Positions 10,090-18,149 of a DNA stretch of 64,000 bases are shown one piece after another. Each line of letters begins with the position of its first letter. Positions within the stretch are counted from its first letter, which is position 1. The translations under genes and the position numbers were made by a program. Source of the DNA: Bacterioplanoides sp. SCSIO 12839 (GTDB lineage Bacteria; Pseudomonadota; Gammaproteobacteria; Pseudomonadales; Oceanobacteraceae); NCBI RefSeq assembly GCF_024397975.1, contig NZ_CP073745.1, positions 1,328,501-1,392,500 of the forward strand, read 5' to 3'. Under the pieces are notes generated by a model, which was not told where the DNA came from, ran no database searches, and saw only the letters and a program-made list of their open reading frames with translations.

Positions 10090-11265
10090 ATGGACTCTGC
10101 ACTGATCTATGTGCTGTTGTTGTTAGGCGTAGCTATTGGTTGGACGCTAGGTTATCGCTTTGCAAAACAGGGAAAAAAACAAACGCCTGATAATTGGCTG
10201 CCTAGTGTTGAGGCATTGCTGGCTCAAGCAGGCGATGTTTCTCTTGAGCGTTTATTAAATTTATCTCAGCTGGATGACGATTCTGTCGACCTGTTTCTTA
10301 AGCTGGGTAAAACCCTTCGTGATAAAGGCGAGGTGGATCGTGCAATTCATTTGCATCAATCACTGTTTGCCCGAACGGATCTATCAAAACATATCTTGCA
10401 AACCCTTGAATTAGAGCTGGCGATTGACTTCTCACATGCTGGCTTGTTGGATCGTGCAGAGCGTTTGTATCTTGAATTATTAGACGCGAAAGGCAGGGTT
10501 AAAGAGCATGCTTCACGTCATCTGGTTGAGCTCTATGAGGATGAAGGTGAGTGGCAAGAAATTTACAATCTTCATGTCGAGAAAAAACTGCACCTAACAT
10601 TTCATTTGAGTAAGCGAGTTTCTCATGCGGTATGTGAGTTGGCAGAGGAGGCTGTTAGTTCATCAGATTACCTCCAGGCGCAGAAACTCTGCCGTCAGGC
10701 GCTAAAAATTGATCCCGGTTGTGCTCGTTCATTTGTTGTCTCGGGTAATATGGCGTATGGCCATCAAGAGTATCATGAGGCGATTCGTTGTTACCTGAAA
10801 GCGGTTGAAATTGATCCGCAAGCATTGATCAGTTTGTTGGACAAAATGATCAGAGCTTTTAAGGAGCTGGATGATCCTGAGGGTCTGTTAAATCACTTAG
10901 GGAAGCATTGGCATGAGAGTCATTACGTCCCCGCGCTGGTTGCTAAAGTGCAATGCATGGCTGAGCGCGATGGTGGTGGTGCAGGCATTTCCGCATTACT
11001 GGCGGAGCTTAAAAACCAACCTTCTAACTCGGGATTTTTTGCACTGATTGAAATGGTAGTGCAGCACAAACAACAGCTCGATAAGTCGCAGTTATTTACC
11101 CTCTATGATATTCTCCGCCGAATTGTAGATAATGAGCCTAAGTTTATTTGTAAAAACTGTGGCTTTAAGGCGGAAGAATCGCATTGGCGCTGCCCCAGCT
11201 GTAAGGATTGGGCAACCATTGGTTCATTTCATTCGCTGCCAGCTAATACGAAGATGGATATATGA
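10090..11265 (+). CDS. lapB: Lipopolysaccharide assembly protein B (YciM)
   Basis: 391 residues. A single N-terminal membrane anchor (about residues 4-20) is followed by cytoplasmic TPR repeats (for example [31 protein letters not shown] and [16 protein letters not shown]). The C-terminus is a rubredoxin-type zinc site with CKNCG and CPSC. LapB acts as the adaptor that promotes FtsH degradation of LpxC, balancing LPS and phospholipid synthesis. Its position after lapA and before pyrF is conserved in gammaproteobacteria. The last four bases overlap the pyrF start (ATGA). Confidence 0.95.
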   Translation: MDSALIYVLLLLGVAIGWTLGYRFAKQGKKQTPDNWLPSVEALLAQAGDVSLERLLNLSQLDDDSVDLFLKLGKTLRDKGEVDRAIHLHQSLFARTDLSKHILQTLELELAIDFSHAGLLDRAERLYLELLDAKGRVKEHASRHLVELYEDEGEWQEIYNLHVEKKLHLTFHLSKRVSHAVCELAEEAVSSSDYLQAQKLCRQALKIDPGCARSFVVSGNMAYGHQEYHEAIRCYLKAVEIDPQALISLLDKMIRAFKELDDPEGLLNHLGKHWHESHYVPALVAKVQCMAERDGGGAGISALLAELKNQPSNSGFFALIEMVVQHKQQLDKSQLFTLYDILRRIVDNEPKFICKNCGFKAEESHWRCPSCKDWATIGSFHSLPANTKMDI

Positions 11266-11963
11266 GTACAAAATCCCCGGTGGTGGTTGCACTGGACTTC
11301 CCTACCAAAGAGCAAGCTGTTGCTATGGCTCAACAGCTCGACCCTGCTCTATGCCGAGTGAAAGTCGGTAAAGAATTATTCACTGCCTCCGGGCCTGCTG
11401 TTGTCGAAGAATTGCATGCTCTAGGCTTTGATGTCTTTCTCGATCTTAAGTTCCATGATATTCCAAATACGTGCGCTAAAGCAGTTGGTGTTGCCGCTGA
11501 CTTAGGTGTGTGGATGGTCAATGTGCATGCATCTGGTGGTCGCCGTATGATGGAGGCGGCTCGCAACGAAATCGATAAGAAGGCACATCAGCCGTTATTA
11601 ATTGGCGTTACTGTTCTGACGTCAATGGAGCAAAATGATTTGGTTGAAATTGGTCTGAATTTAGATCCACAGGAGCAGGTGCGCCGCCTTGCTCTTCTAA
11701 CAGAAAGTTCCGGCCTTGATGGGGTCGTTTGTTCTGCACAGGAAGTTGAATTAATTCGCAATAATTGTTCGCCGGGTTTCTTAACAGTCACTCCTGGAAT
11801 TCGCCCGGCTGGTTCTGATCAGGGTGACCAACGTCGTGTATTAACGCCTGAGCAAGCAGTTAAAGCTGGGGTAGATTATATGGTGATAGGCAGGCCGATT
11901 ACTCAGGCTGGAAATCCTGGTGTTGCTTGTAGAAATATCCTGGAGAGCTTAGCTGGAAATTGA
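11262..11963 (+). CDS. pyrF: Orotidine 5'-phosphate decarboxylase
   Basis: 233 residues. It decarboxylates OMP to UMP, the last step of de novo pyrimidine synthesis. The TIM-barrel signature [10 protein letters not shown] with catalytic Lys/Asp is near residues 60-69, and the phosphate-binding TPGIRP and YMVIGRPIT motifs are near the C-terminus. The ATG overlaps the lapB stop by four bases. Its own stop overlaps the extended rfaH frame, so lapA-lapB-pyrF-rfaH look like one coupled transcript leading into the polysaccharide locus. Confidence 0.97.
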   Translation: MSTKSPVVVALDFPTKEQAVAMAQQLDPALCRVKVGKELFTASGPAVVEELHALGFDVFLDLKFHDIPNTCAKAVGVAADLGVWMVNVHASGGRRMMEAARNEIDKKAHQPLLIGVTVLTSMEQNDLVEIGLNLDPQEQVRRLALLTESSGLDGVVCSAQEVELIRNNCSPGFLTVTPGIRPAGSDQGDQRRVLTPEQAVKAGVDYMVIGRPITQAGNPGVACRNILESLAGN

Positions 11964-12466
11964 TTGTGTCTGGTGTTGCTGTGACGGAGAGTTGGTATGT
12001 GGTGCTAACAAAACCACGTCAGGAAAAGAGGGCGCTTCACCACCTGCATGAGCAGGGAGGGGAAGTGTTCCTTCCTTATCTGCAAGTCCAAAAAATCCGT
12101 TCTGGCGTTTTGAGTGAAGAACAGGAAGTTATGTTTCCTGGCTACCTGTTTTTAAAGTCTAGAAGCGACTCTCCTTTACTGAATAAAGTACGCTCTACAC
12201 CAGGTGCACGTATGCTATTACGCTTTGGTGTGAATCCGGTGGTTGTATATCAGGCGCTAATTGATAGCTTGAGAAGTCATTGTTTCAAAGGGCTGTCAGA
12301 AGAAGTTTTTGACGTTGATCAGCAGGTGCGTATTAACACAGGCCCTTTTAAAGACTATTTAGCGTTATTCAAAGAATACGATGGTGAAAAACGAGCGATC
12401 GTATTGCTGAATTTATTAGATCAGCAGCGGGAGCTCGTAGTAGAGCTGACACAGCTCTCGGCATAG
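11960..12466 (+). CDS. rfaH: RfaH-type transcription antiterminator (NusG paralogue)
   Basis: Up to 168 residues. It begins with a NusG N-terminal domain ([29 protein letters not shown], then FPGYLFLK), followed by a linker and a C-terminal KOW-like domain ([31 protein letters not shown]). RfaH binds RNA polymerase paused at ops sites and suppresses termination in long surface-polysaccharide operons. An exact ops core lies 58 bp after this gene, which strongly supports RfaH over general NusG. The start is uncertain: TTG 11960, GTG 11966 or GTG 11981. The last gives MTESWYVV, closest to known RfaH N-termini. Confidence 0.9.
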   Translation: MIVSGVAVTESWYVVLTKPRQEKRALHHLHEQGGEVFLPYLQVQKIRSGVLSEEQEVMFPGYLFLKSRSDSPLLNKVRSTPGARMLLRFGVNPVVVYQALIDSLRSHCFKGLSEEVFDVDQQVRINTGPFKDYLALFKEYDGEKRAIVLLNLLDQQRELVVELTQLSA

Positions 12467-12524
12467 AGTTTCTGATAATCTGAATTGTGATGCGACAACA
12501 GGGATAGAGCGCGACGAACCTTAG

Positions 12525-12543
12525 GGCGGTAGCGTGCTTGTTG
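12525..12543 (+). promoter_or_regulatory. ops element (RfaH recruitment site)
   Basis: GGCGGTAGCGTGC at 12525-12537 matches the core of the E. coli ops pause sequence exactly, followed by TTGTTG where E. coli has a T-rich stretch. It lies on the coding strand 45 bp ahead of the first gene remnant of a 10.8-kb polysaccharide operon and just after rfaH. This is the expected place for RNA polymerase to pause and load RfaH. Confidence 0.9.
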
Positions 12544-12581
12544 AATTGATGGTTACCTTTGACTTTTAATGAAATTTAAGA

Positions 12582-13178
12582 ATGAAAATAGCTAATGCTG
12601 TTACTGGTTATGTTGGCCCATCTAATGCAATGTTGCTTGCACAGCATGATGACGTTGTAGCGCTCGACTTGCTTGAAGAAAAGGTTGAGTTGCTGAATAA
12701 TAAGCAATTGCTCATAGTTGATAAAAAACAGCAATCTCTTAGAAAATAAAGAACTAAATTTCGTTGCTGCTTTGGATAAGCAACAAGCTTGTGAAAGTGC
12801 TGATTATGTAGTGGCTACTACTCTCTCTGATTACGACGTAGAAACAAATTACACTACTCGAAAAGACTTCATAGCAGATTCCATCCAAAAGAAGAGTCCG
12901 AAGATGGTCGGAGTTTACCGTTTGGTGATGAAAGCAGATTCTGACAAATTTCATGCATCTTCTATTCTGGAGCTTATGAAAAATATTACGGAAAAGGTAT
13001 CGAAGTTGTGATATACGAATCTACATTTGAAGGTGAGAGCTTATTTAATTCGAAAGTTGTCAATGAACTATCTGAGTTTAAAAATATATCTGATGTGATT
13101 GCAACGAATCGATTGGTTGACGAATTGTTGGGTGTAGCAGGTTCTGTATATACCATAGATTTGTTTGGGAGTGAGTGA
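12582..13178 (+). pseudogene. UDP-glucose 6-dehydrogenase remnant (frameshifts and large internal deletion)
   Basis: Three pieces of a UDP-glucose/GDP-mannose dehydrogenase survive. From ATG 12582 the frame reads MKIANAVTGYVG and VVALDLLEEKVELLNNK, the NAD-binding start, and stops at 12747. A second frame (12718-13011) carries ENKELNFVAALDKQQA and DYDVETNY. It then jumps to KMVGVYRLVMKADSDKFHASSI, which belongs to the C-terminal part of the family. A third frame continues from about 13008 as VIYESTFEG and NRLVDELL and ends YTIDLFGSE with a stop at 13178. About 200 residues of the middle, including the catalytic cysteine region, are missing. The locus therefore cannot make UDP-glucuronate from this copy. 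Codon content is AT-rich like the rest of the island. Confidence 0.88.
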
Positions 13179-13182
13179 CACC

Positions 13183-13839
13183 GTGGTTGATAAAGCAGTT
13201 AAGAGTGTGCTGGTAGTTGGAAAGAATTCTTCTGTTTGGAATCTTATTAGAGATAAAGTTTCCTTTATTTTTAATGAGGTGTCTCATGCAGATGTCAAAT
13301 CATTCAATTTAGATAAAGTATATGATATAGCAATAGTTTTTTCTTATTCTGATAGTAAGCAGCAGAACGCTGAACTTCTCTCCGCCCTATCTGTTTACGT
13401 TAGAAAAATTGTATATATTAGCAGCATGTCATGTGAGTATGCGGAGAAAGGGTATAGGTACAATTACCCTAAGGTTAAGTTGTTTTGTGAAAGATATATC
13501 AAAGAAAAGAAAAATTTTGAATCATACGAAATATTAAGAATTGGTCTAGTTAAAGAAAGTTACGAAAATCTTAAGCTCTCAGGATGTTATTATCAGACAT
13601 CCTTGCTATCCATTTCTGAAAGATTAGATTCAATATGTCTCGGGAAAAGATGTTCTGGGAATGATTTGGTTATAGAGGTAAGTTATCCATTTTCCTCAAG
13701 GTTTGAGTCACTTTTTCATGCAGTTTATAAATTTATTCAGCGCCCCAGCTTCCTGTCCTTCGTTATTACTAGAATGCTAGATGTGGGGTTAAAAGTAGTG
13801 TCTGTCGGATGGTATGGTTATAGTGAAAAATTCAAATGA
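13183..13839 (+). CDS. SDR-like NAD(P)-dependent sugar epimerase/reductase homologue
   Basis: About 218 residues from the GTG at 13183; a TTG at 13165 would overlap the ugd remnant. A nucleotide-binding-like start (SVLVVGKNSSVWN), a strand-turn IVYISSMSCEY, and a later NYPKVKLFCERYI that fits the YxxxK catalytic motif suggest a short, divergent extended-SDR protein. The glycine-rich loop is poor (GKNSSVW instead of GxxGxxG), so cofactor binding is uncertain. It overlaps the following oxidoreductase by 26 bp, implying coupled translation and a joint role, presumably on a nucleotide or lipid-linked sugar. Substrate unknown. Confidence 0.6.
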   Translation: MVDKAVKSVLVVGKNSSVWNLIRDKVSFIFNEVSHADVKSFNLDKVYDIAIVFSYSDSKQQNAELLSALSVYVRKIVYISSMSCEYAEKGYRYNYPKVKLFCERYIKEKKNFESYEILRIGLVKESYENLKLSGCYYQTSLLSISERLDSICLGKRCSGNDLVIEVSYPFSSRFESLFHAVYKFIQRPSFLSFVITRMLDVGLKVVSVGWYGYSEKFK

Positions 13840-14989
13840 TAGATCTTATGAATACGTAATAGTAGGTTCAGGGCTAGCTGCATTAGGGGCAGCAATGGCT
13901 TTGGAGGAAAAGGGAGTTAACTATTGTATTGTAGGTCGAGATTTTAATTCTGTAGATGTTTATCCAAATCAACAATTGATTACTTCCAGTCTTTTTGGCG
14001 GGGCTTCTAACTATTGGCACGGCGTTATACCTCTAAGGCAGTTGAAAAGCGATTTGTCACGATCACTATTTGAACGGTTTTATGATGTTGAATTATCTGG
14101 TTGTATTGAAAATAAAATTTTTATACCGAGAAGACCTATTAGATCGAAAGAGTATTTTTGTTCAGATAGAGTTATTGTAGAAGATGTCTGCAGTATATCC
14201 GAGCAGGATGGTCAAGTTAAAATATTATTAAGTTCCGACCAGGAATTGTTTGCCAGAAAGGTTGTTATTGCTTGCGGAGTTAGAGCAACAGGAGATTTAC
14301 TTCTTTCGTCTTCTCTGATTCAGGAGCAAGGGATTTCGATTGATGATCATGTTTGTGGTTACGTTGGATTGATGTCATTGAAAGACGTCGAGCGTATCTG
14401 TCGAAAAAAAATATCTACTTCAATCAATCGAGAAGGATATGAAATTGAGTCTATTCTTGATGAATCAGCTGGTATCCTATATACCTTCAGGCCGGCACAC
14501 TTTGAAATGCTGAACAAAGAAGCACAATTGAGAGGGGGGCCTGTATATGGAAAAGGTGGGAAGTTAAAAGCGATCTTTGAAGTTGTTCGCTCCTTTAAGC
14601 TAGGTAGGCTTATGGAAGCTGTGAGCCTTAAAACGGGAATATGGTTTAGGCCTAAATATGTATCAGTTCATTTTCAAGCTCAATCTGAAAAAGTTCATAT
14701 AAAAGATTCGAATGCTTGGAAAATATCACAGGAAAATTATTCTGTATTAGAGCGGGTGAAATGCTCCTCAGAGAAAATTGGCTTTTCAATAACCGATGGC
14801 TATTCTGAACAAAGTACGTATTTTGGTAATCATCTATTCAATTTAAGCTATAACAGAGTAAATTCTAATATCTGGGATAATATTTCTATCGTTGATGCGA
14901 GCTCAACTCAGAATATAGGAGGTTATCACCATTCCTTTTCTCAATTAGTGATAGCATATAAGAAATTAATTAAAGATGAATCTTCTTAA
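13814..14989 (+). CDS. FAD-dependent oxidoreductase (GMC-like)
   Basis: 391 residues. The N-terminal Rossmann dinucleotide-binding motif YVIVGSGLAALGAAMALEEKG is followed by an acidic/positive turn (VGRD). A second strand (VVIACGVRATGDLL) and a C-terminal segment IVDASSTQNIGGYHHSFSQLVIAYKKLI resemble the FAD/substrate-binding end of GMC-type oxidoreductases. It probably oxidises or reduces a sugar intermediate together with the overlapping upstream SDR-like protein. The assignment to FAD is good, the substrate is unknown. An alternative GTG start at 13823 would give MKNSNDRSYEYVIVG. It overlaps the flippase gene by 14 bp. Confidence 0.72.
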   Translation: MVIVKNSNDRSYEYVIVGSGLAALGAAMALEEKGVNYCIVGRDFNSVDVYPNQQLITSSLFGGASNYWHGVIPLRQLKSDLSRSLFERFYDVELSGCIENKIFIPRRPIRSKEYFCSDRVIVEDVCSISEQDGQVKILLSSDQELFARKVVIACGVRATGDLLLSSSLIQEQGISIDDHVCGYVGLMSLKDVERICRKKISTSINREGYEIESILDESAGILYTFRPAHFEMLNKEAQLRGGPVYGKGGKLKAIFEVVRSFKLGRLMEAVSLKTGIWFRPKYVSVHFQAQSEKVHIKDSNAWKISQENYSVLERVKCSSEKIGFSITDGYSEQSTYFGNHLFNLSYNRVNSNIWDNISIVDASSTQNIGGYHHSFSQLVIAYKKLIKDESS

Positions 14990-16190
14990 AATATCTCAAT
15001 ATGGGCTAGTTAGTACAGCAATAGCTGCACTATGTTCCTTTTTTATACTTTTTATTATAAATAATTCGTTGAGTGTCGATGAATCGTCACATGTGCGCTA
15101 TGTATACAACTGGGCCGTTTCACTAAGCGTGTTGGCGTGCTTAGGTTGGGATTCGGCTATTGTGAGGGCTGCTAGGTCAGATGCGTATAAGCTATTTCAG
15201 TTTTCATCAACTGGTATTCCTACGCTATGTTTGCTTGCTTTATTTTGCTGGTATTTTGTAGGAGGTGATTATCTCTTGATCGCAATTATTTCTTTCAGCT
15301 TTATGTCTGTGCTAATTAGATTTAACTACGTTCGGTCTGTTGGCAGGTTTGAAGAGTACATTTTAGGAATCAATGTTTATGACAAGTTGTTGCGACTCTT
15401 TCTTGTAATAGTCGGAGTTTATTTTTTTGAAGAAAATGTTCTTTCTTTTTTTGTATGCTGTTACTTAATATTTTATTTATTCTCATCTGACTTTGATTTA
15501 TCTTCGATTTTTCAGGGGGCGGCTTTATATTGTCGCGGATTGTACGGAAAGCTGAATGTCGGCTTCTTGTTTGCAGGTGCATATATGGTTTTTATGTCAA
15601 GAGGAATTTACTTGATAGGTGATGACCTGCCTCTTCTTGTATTAAGGGAAATTGATTTTTCCTTGTTGATGTCTGCCTTTCTATTTGTACCAATTCAGAC
15701 GATTGTCAAATATCATGAAGTTGGAGGTGGTAATAATAAGGCCATGTATTTAACTGATAGCCCTTCGAGAGTACAGTATAAAGTTATTATGTTAGAATTT
15801 TTTGTTTTTATCGGGGTTATTGGTGCTGGAGTTGTTCTCAGTGATTATTTCATTGGAAATAAGATTGATACGAAAGTTCTTTGTGGAGTGTTGGCAATTA
15901 CTGTTCTTATGAGTACTTTTCCTAATCCTGTTCAGGTGCTAACTGTAAATCAAAACTACTGGGGGGCGGGAGTCGTAGTATTGGTGCTTGCATCTGTTGT
16001 TTTATTTGAGGGTTATTTCAAAACTTTTGAAAAGAAATTGTTACTTTATACCTTCGGTGTGGCTTTTAGTTTTATATTTTTTTGTATCTTTAACTGGAGG
16101 AATTTGTCGTTAAACTTTTCAATTTTACGCTTACTTAGGACAGTTTTTTTTATGTCTTTATTGTTTCTTATTGGGTATTTTTATGAGTAA
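14976..16190 (+). CDS. Wzx-type polysaccharide flippase (multi-spanning membrane protein)
   Basis: 404 residues with about 12 hydrophobic segments spread through the whole chain (first at about residues 9-30). Short loops contain charged residues such as WDSAIVRAAR, as in MOP-superfamily Wzx proteins. The role would be to move undecaprenyl-diphosphate-linked repeat units across the inner membrane. The evidence is topology and operon position, since Wzx sequences are poorly conserved. It overlaps genes on both sides (14 bp before, 8 bp after), typical of a tightly coupled glycan operon. The DNA is very AT-rich. Confidence 0.75.
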   Translation: MNLLKISQYGLVSTAIAALCSFFILFIINNSLSVDESSHVRYVYNWAVSLSVLACLGWDSAIVRAARSDAYKLFQFSSTGIPTLCLLALFCWYFVGGDYLLIAIISFSFMSVLIRFNYVRSVGRFEEYILGINVYDKLLRLFLVIVGVYFFEENVLSFFVCCYLIFYLFSSDFDLSSIFQGAALYCRGLYGKLNVGFLFAGAYMVFMSRGIYLIGDDLPLLVLREIDFSLLMSAFLFVPIQTIVKYHEVGGGNNKAMYLTDSPSRVQYKVIMLEFFVFIGVIGAGVVLSDYFIGNKIDTKVLCGVLAITVLMSTFPNPVQVLTVNQNYWGAGVVVLVLASVVLFEGYFKTFEKKLLLYTFGVAFSFIFFCIFNWRNLSLNFSILRLLRTVFFMSLLFLIGYFYE

Positions 16191-16947
16191 TACTTCAGTA
16201 ACTGTTGTTATTCCATTTTATAATGGTAATTGCTATTTGGATGAAACATTAGATAGCATAGAAACGCAGAGTTCACTCGTCGATGAGGTGGTGTTCGTTA
16301 TTGATAATAATAGTGAGGTTCCCCGGTTTAATCGTAAGTATTCGTTCCAGATAAAAAAAATAGCTAATCCCGAACCTTACAATGGTGCAGGGATATGCCG
16401 TTATTATGGTTTTCAGGAGGCTTCTAGCCGGTTTGTAGCATTTCTAGACCCAGATGACTTATGGAAAGAGGATAAAGTTAAGAAGCATAGGGATTTTATG
16501 CTGAAAAACGAATTAGCCTTTTCATTTGGAGGGTATGATAATTTTGTGGATGATGGTGGCGAAAGAAATATAGTTAATACTATTGTACCTGAAGGACCAT
16601 ATGATTTAGACAGGTTCTTGAGCAAAAGTTTTACTATTGGTTGTTTAACTGTTTTGGTTGATAAATGGAAAGTAAGTTCCGTTGAGAAAAACTACCTGAA
16701 GAGGCGGAATGATTACATGATGTGGTTTCATCTACTTAAGTATGCAGGTGAAAATTCACTTAAGTGGGGAGGCTTTAAAGAGTCTTTAGCCATGCATCGA
16801 ATTCACTCTGAATCTTTGACTGATTCAAAAGTAAAAGCCGCTTTTGCCTATTGGGGATATTTGAAGAAGTTACCAGTGACTGGGGTTAATAGGGTTAGGT
16901 TTTTTATGTGTTATGTTATTAACACGGTAAGAGAGAGGTTGCTATGA
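16183..16947 (+). CDS. Family 2 glycosyltransferase
   Basis: 254 residues from ATG 16183, which overlaps the flippase stop (ATGAGTAA); a TTG at 16171 is also in frame. The GT-A start VTVVIPFYNGNCYLDETLDSI, the acceptor loop VVFVIDNNS and the metal-binding FLDPDDLWKEDK (a DPDD in place of the usual DxD) are diagnostic of GT2. A basic C-terminal end may touch the membrane. It would add one sugar to the lipid-linked repeat unit on the cytoplasmic face. Donor and acceptor cannot be read from the sequence. Confidence 0.88.
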   Translation: MSNTSVTVVIPFYNGNCYLDETLDSIETQSSLVDEVVFVIDNNSEVPRFNRKYSFQIKKIANPEPYNGAGICRYYGFQEASSRFVAFLDPDDLWKEDKVKKHRDFMLKNELAFSFGGYDNFVDDGGERNIVNTIVPEGPYDLDRFLSKSFTIGCLTVLVDKWKVSSVEKNYLKRRNDYMMWFHLLKYAGENSLKWGGFKESLAMHRIHSESLTDSKVKAAFAYWGYLKKLPVTGVNRVRFFMCYVINTVRERLL

Positions 16948-18149
16948 GGGTTCTTGTTTATGGTTATTATGATGATTTTGCTAATTTCTTCTTGAACGTT
17001 CGTAACTTCCACAAGGCTATAAATAAAGAAGCAGAATATTTTTTTATTACGCCTAATATTAGTGGTTATCTAACATGGGATGACAGTAATAAATATTTAA
17101 TTGGAAGTAAGTTTAAATTTATAAAGAATAAAAAATCATCTTACGAAAGATCGATACTAGCTGATATTAATGCTCTAAGTATACTAGAGGGAAAAGATGC
17201 CAATGACACTATTGCACAGAAGAAACTAGATGAAATAGGTGATGTTTTTTGCAAATTTGTACCGGATGTTGTGGTAATATCTGGTGACTCTAGACCAAAT
17301 TCAAGAGTAGTGAGGTTTTGGGCAGATCAAAGAAATATCAGAATGCTGTATTTTGAACAGGGACCGAAAGGTACTACTTTGATATCTCCTTATGGTGTGA
17401 CCGCAAATCACATAGCTTATTCTATTGATAATGAATACAGCATGCCTTCTGTCACTCCAGATCTGGTAACTTATAACCCAAATCGATGGCAGCGATATTT
17501 AGATGTGCTACAGATGTTTTCTTCGGATTTAGAAAGTCGTTTTGACTTAGCAATGATGTTGCGCAAGAAAAATAATAAAAAACCTATGAAACTTACGCCA
17601 GCAAAGAATATAAAATCTAGGTTGTTGGTTGTTCTTCAGGTTCCTAAAGATATTAATTCTATATTTCATGGTAAGTTTTTCTCAATTAATCAACTCGTTA
17701 TATATCTTGATAAAACTGTTCCAAAAGAAGTCGAGATTGTCTTCAGAGAGCACCCTATGTATCGAGGCTCATATGATAAAAGTTTATATGAGTATATTTC
17801 TAATGGTGATAGGTTGTTATTGGATAGTGCTGAGGCTGGAGTTCCAGTGAGATGGGGGGACTATTTTTCAATGATAACAGTTAATTCTTTAATGACTTTT
17901 GAAGCAATAGACCATGGGGTTCCGGTTGCGTTACTGGGAAGAGCGTGCTACGGAGGTTTAGCGAGTAATTGTGAATTTCACAATGATTTAAAAGAATTCC
18001 TGTTATCTACATATAAAAAAGATAAAAGTGTCCCCGACAGTGATGAGATAGAAAGATATCTTAAAAATACATTTTTGCCCGGCCACTATCGGTCTGCTAC
18101 AAAAGAATTGTTAAGTAATGTGGCCTATCGAATAGAAGGAACTAAATAA
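16944..18149 (+). CDS. Capsule polysaccharide synthase-like glycosyltransferase
   Basis: 401 residues, soluble. Two Rossmann-like halves are suggested by MRVLVYGYYDDFANFFLN and PDVVVISGDSRPNSRVVRFWA at the front and RLLVVLQVPKD in the middle. The back half has VFREHPMYRG and TVNSLMTFEAIDHGVPVALLGRACY. The last two motifs resemble the nucleotide-sugar binding half of capsule synthase/Kdo-transferase proteins (KpsC/KpsS-like). It overlaps the upstream GT2 by 4 bp (ATGA) and ends at the first base of the asparagine-synthase homologue. The transferred sugar is unknown and the family call rests on the C-terminal motifs. Confidence 0.65.
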   Translation: MRVLVYGYYDDFANFFLNVRNFHKAINKEAEYFFITPNISGYLTWDDSNKYLIGSKFKFIKNKKSSYERSILADINALSILEGKDANDTIAQKKLDEIGDVFCKFVPDVVVISGDSRPNSRVVRFWADQRNIRMLYFEQGPKGTTLISPYGVTANHIAYSIDNEYSMPSVTPDLVTYNPNRWQRYLDVLQMFSSDLESRFDLAMMLRKKNNKKPMKLTPAKNIKSRLLVVLQVPKDINSIFHGKFFSINQLVIYLDKTVPKEVEIVFREHPMYRGSYDKSLYEYISNGDRLLLDSAEAGVPVRWGDYFSMITVNSLMTFEAIDHGVPVALLGRACYGGLASNCEFHNDLKEFLLSTYKKDKSVPDSDEIERYLKNTFLPGHYRSATKELLSNVAYRIEGTK

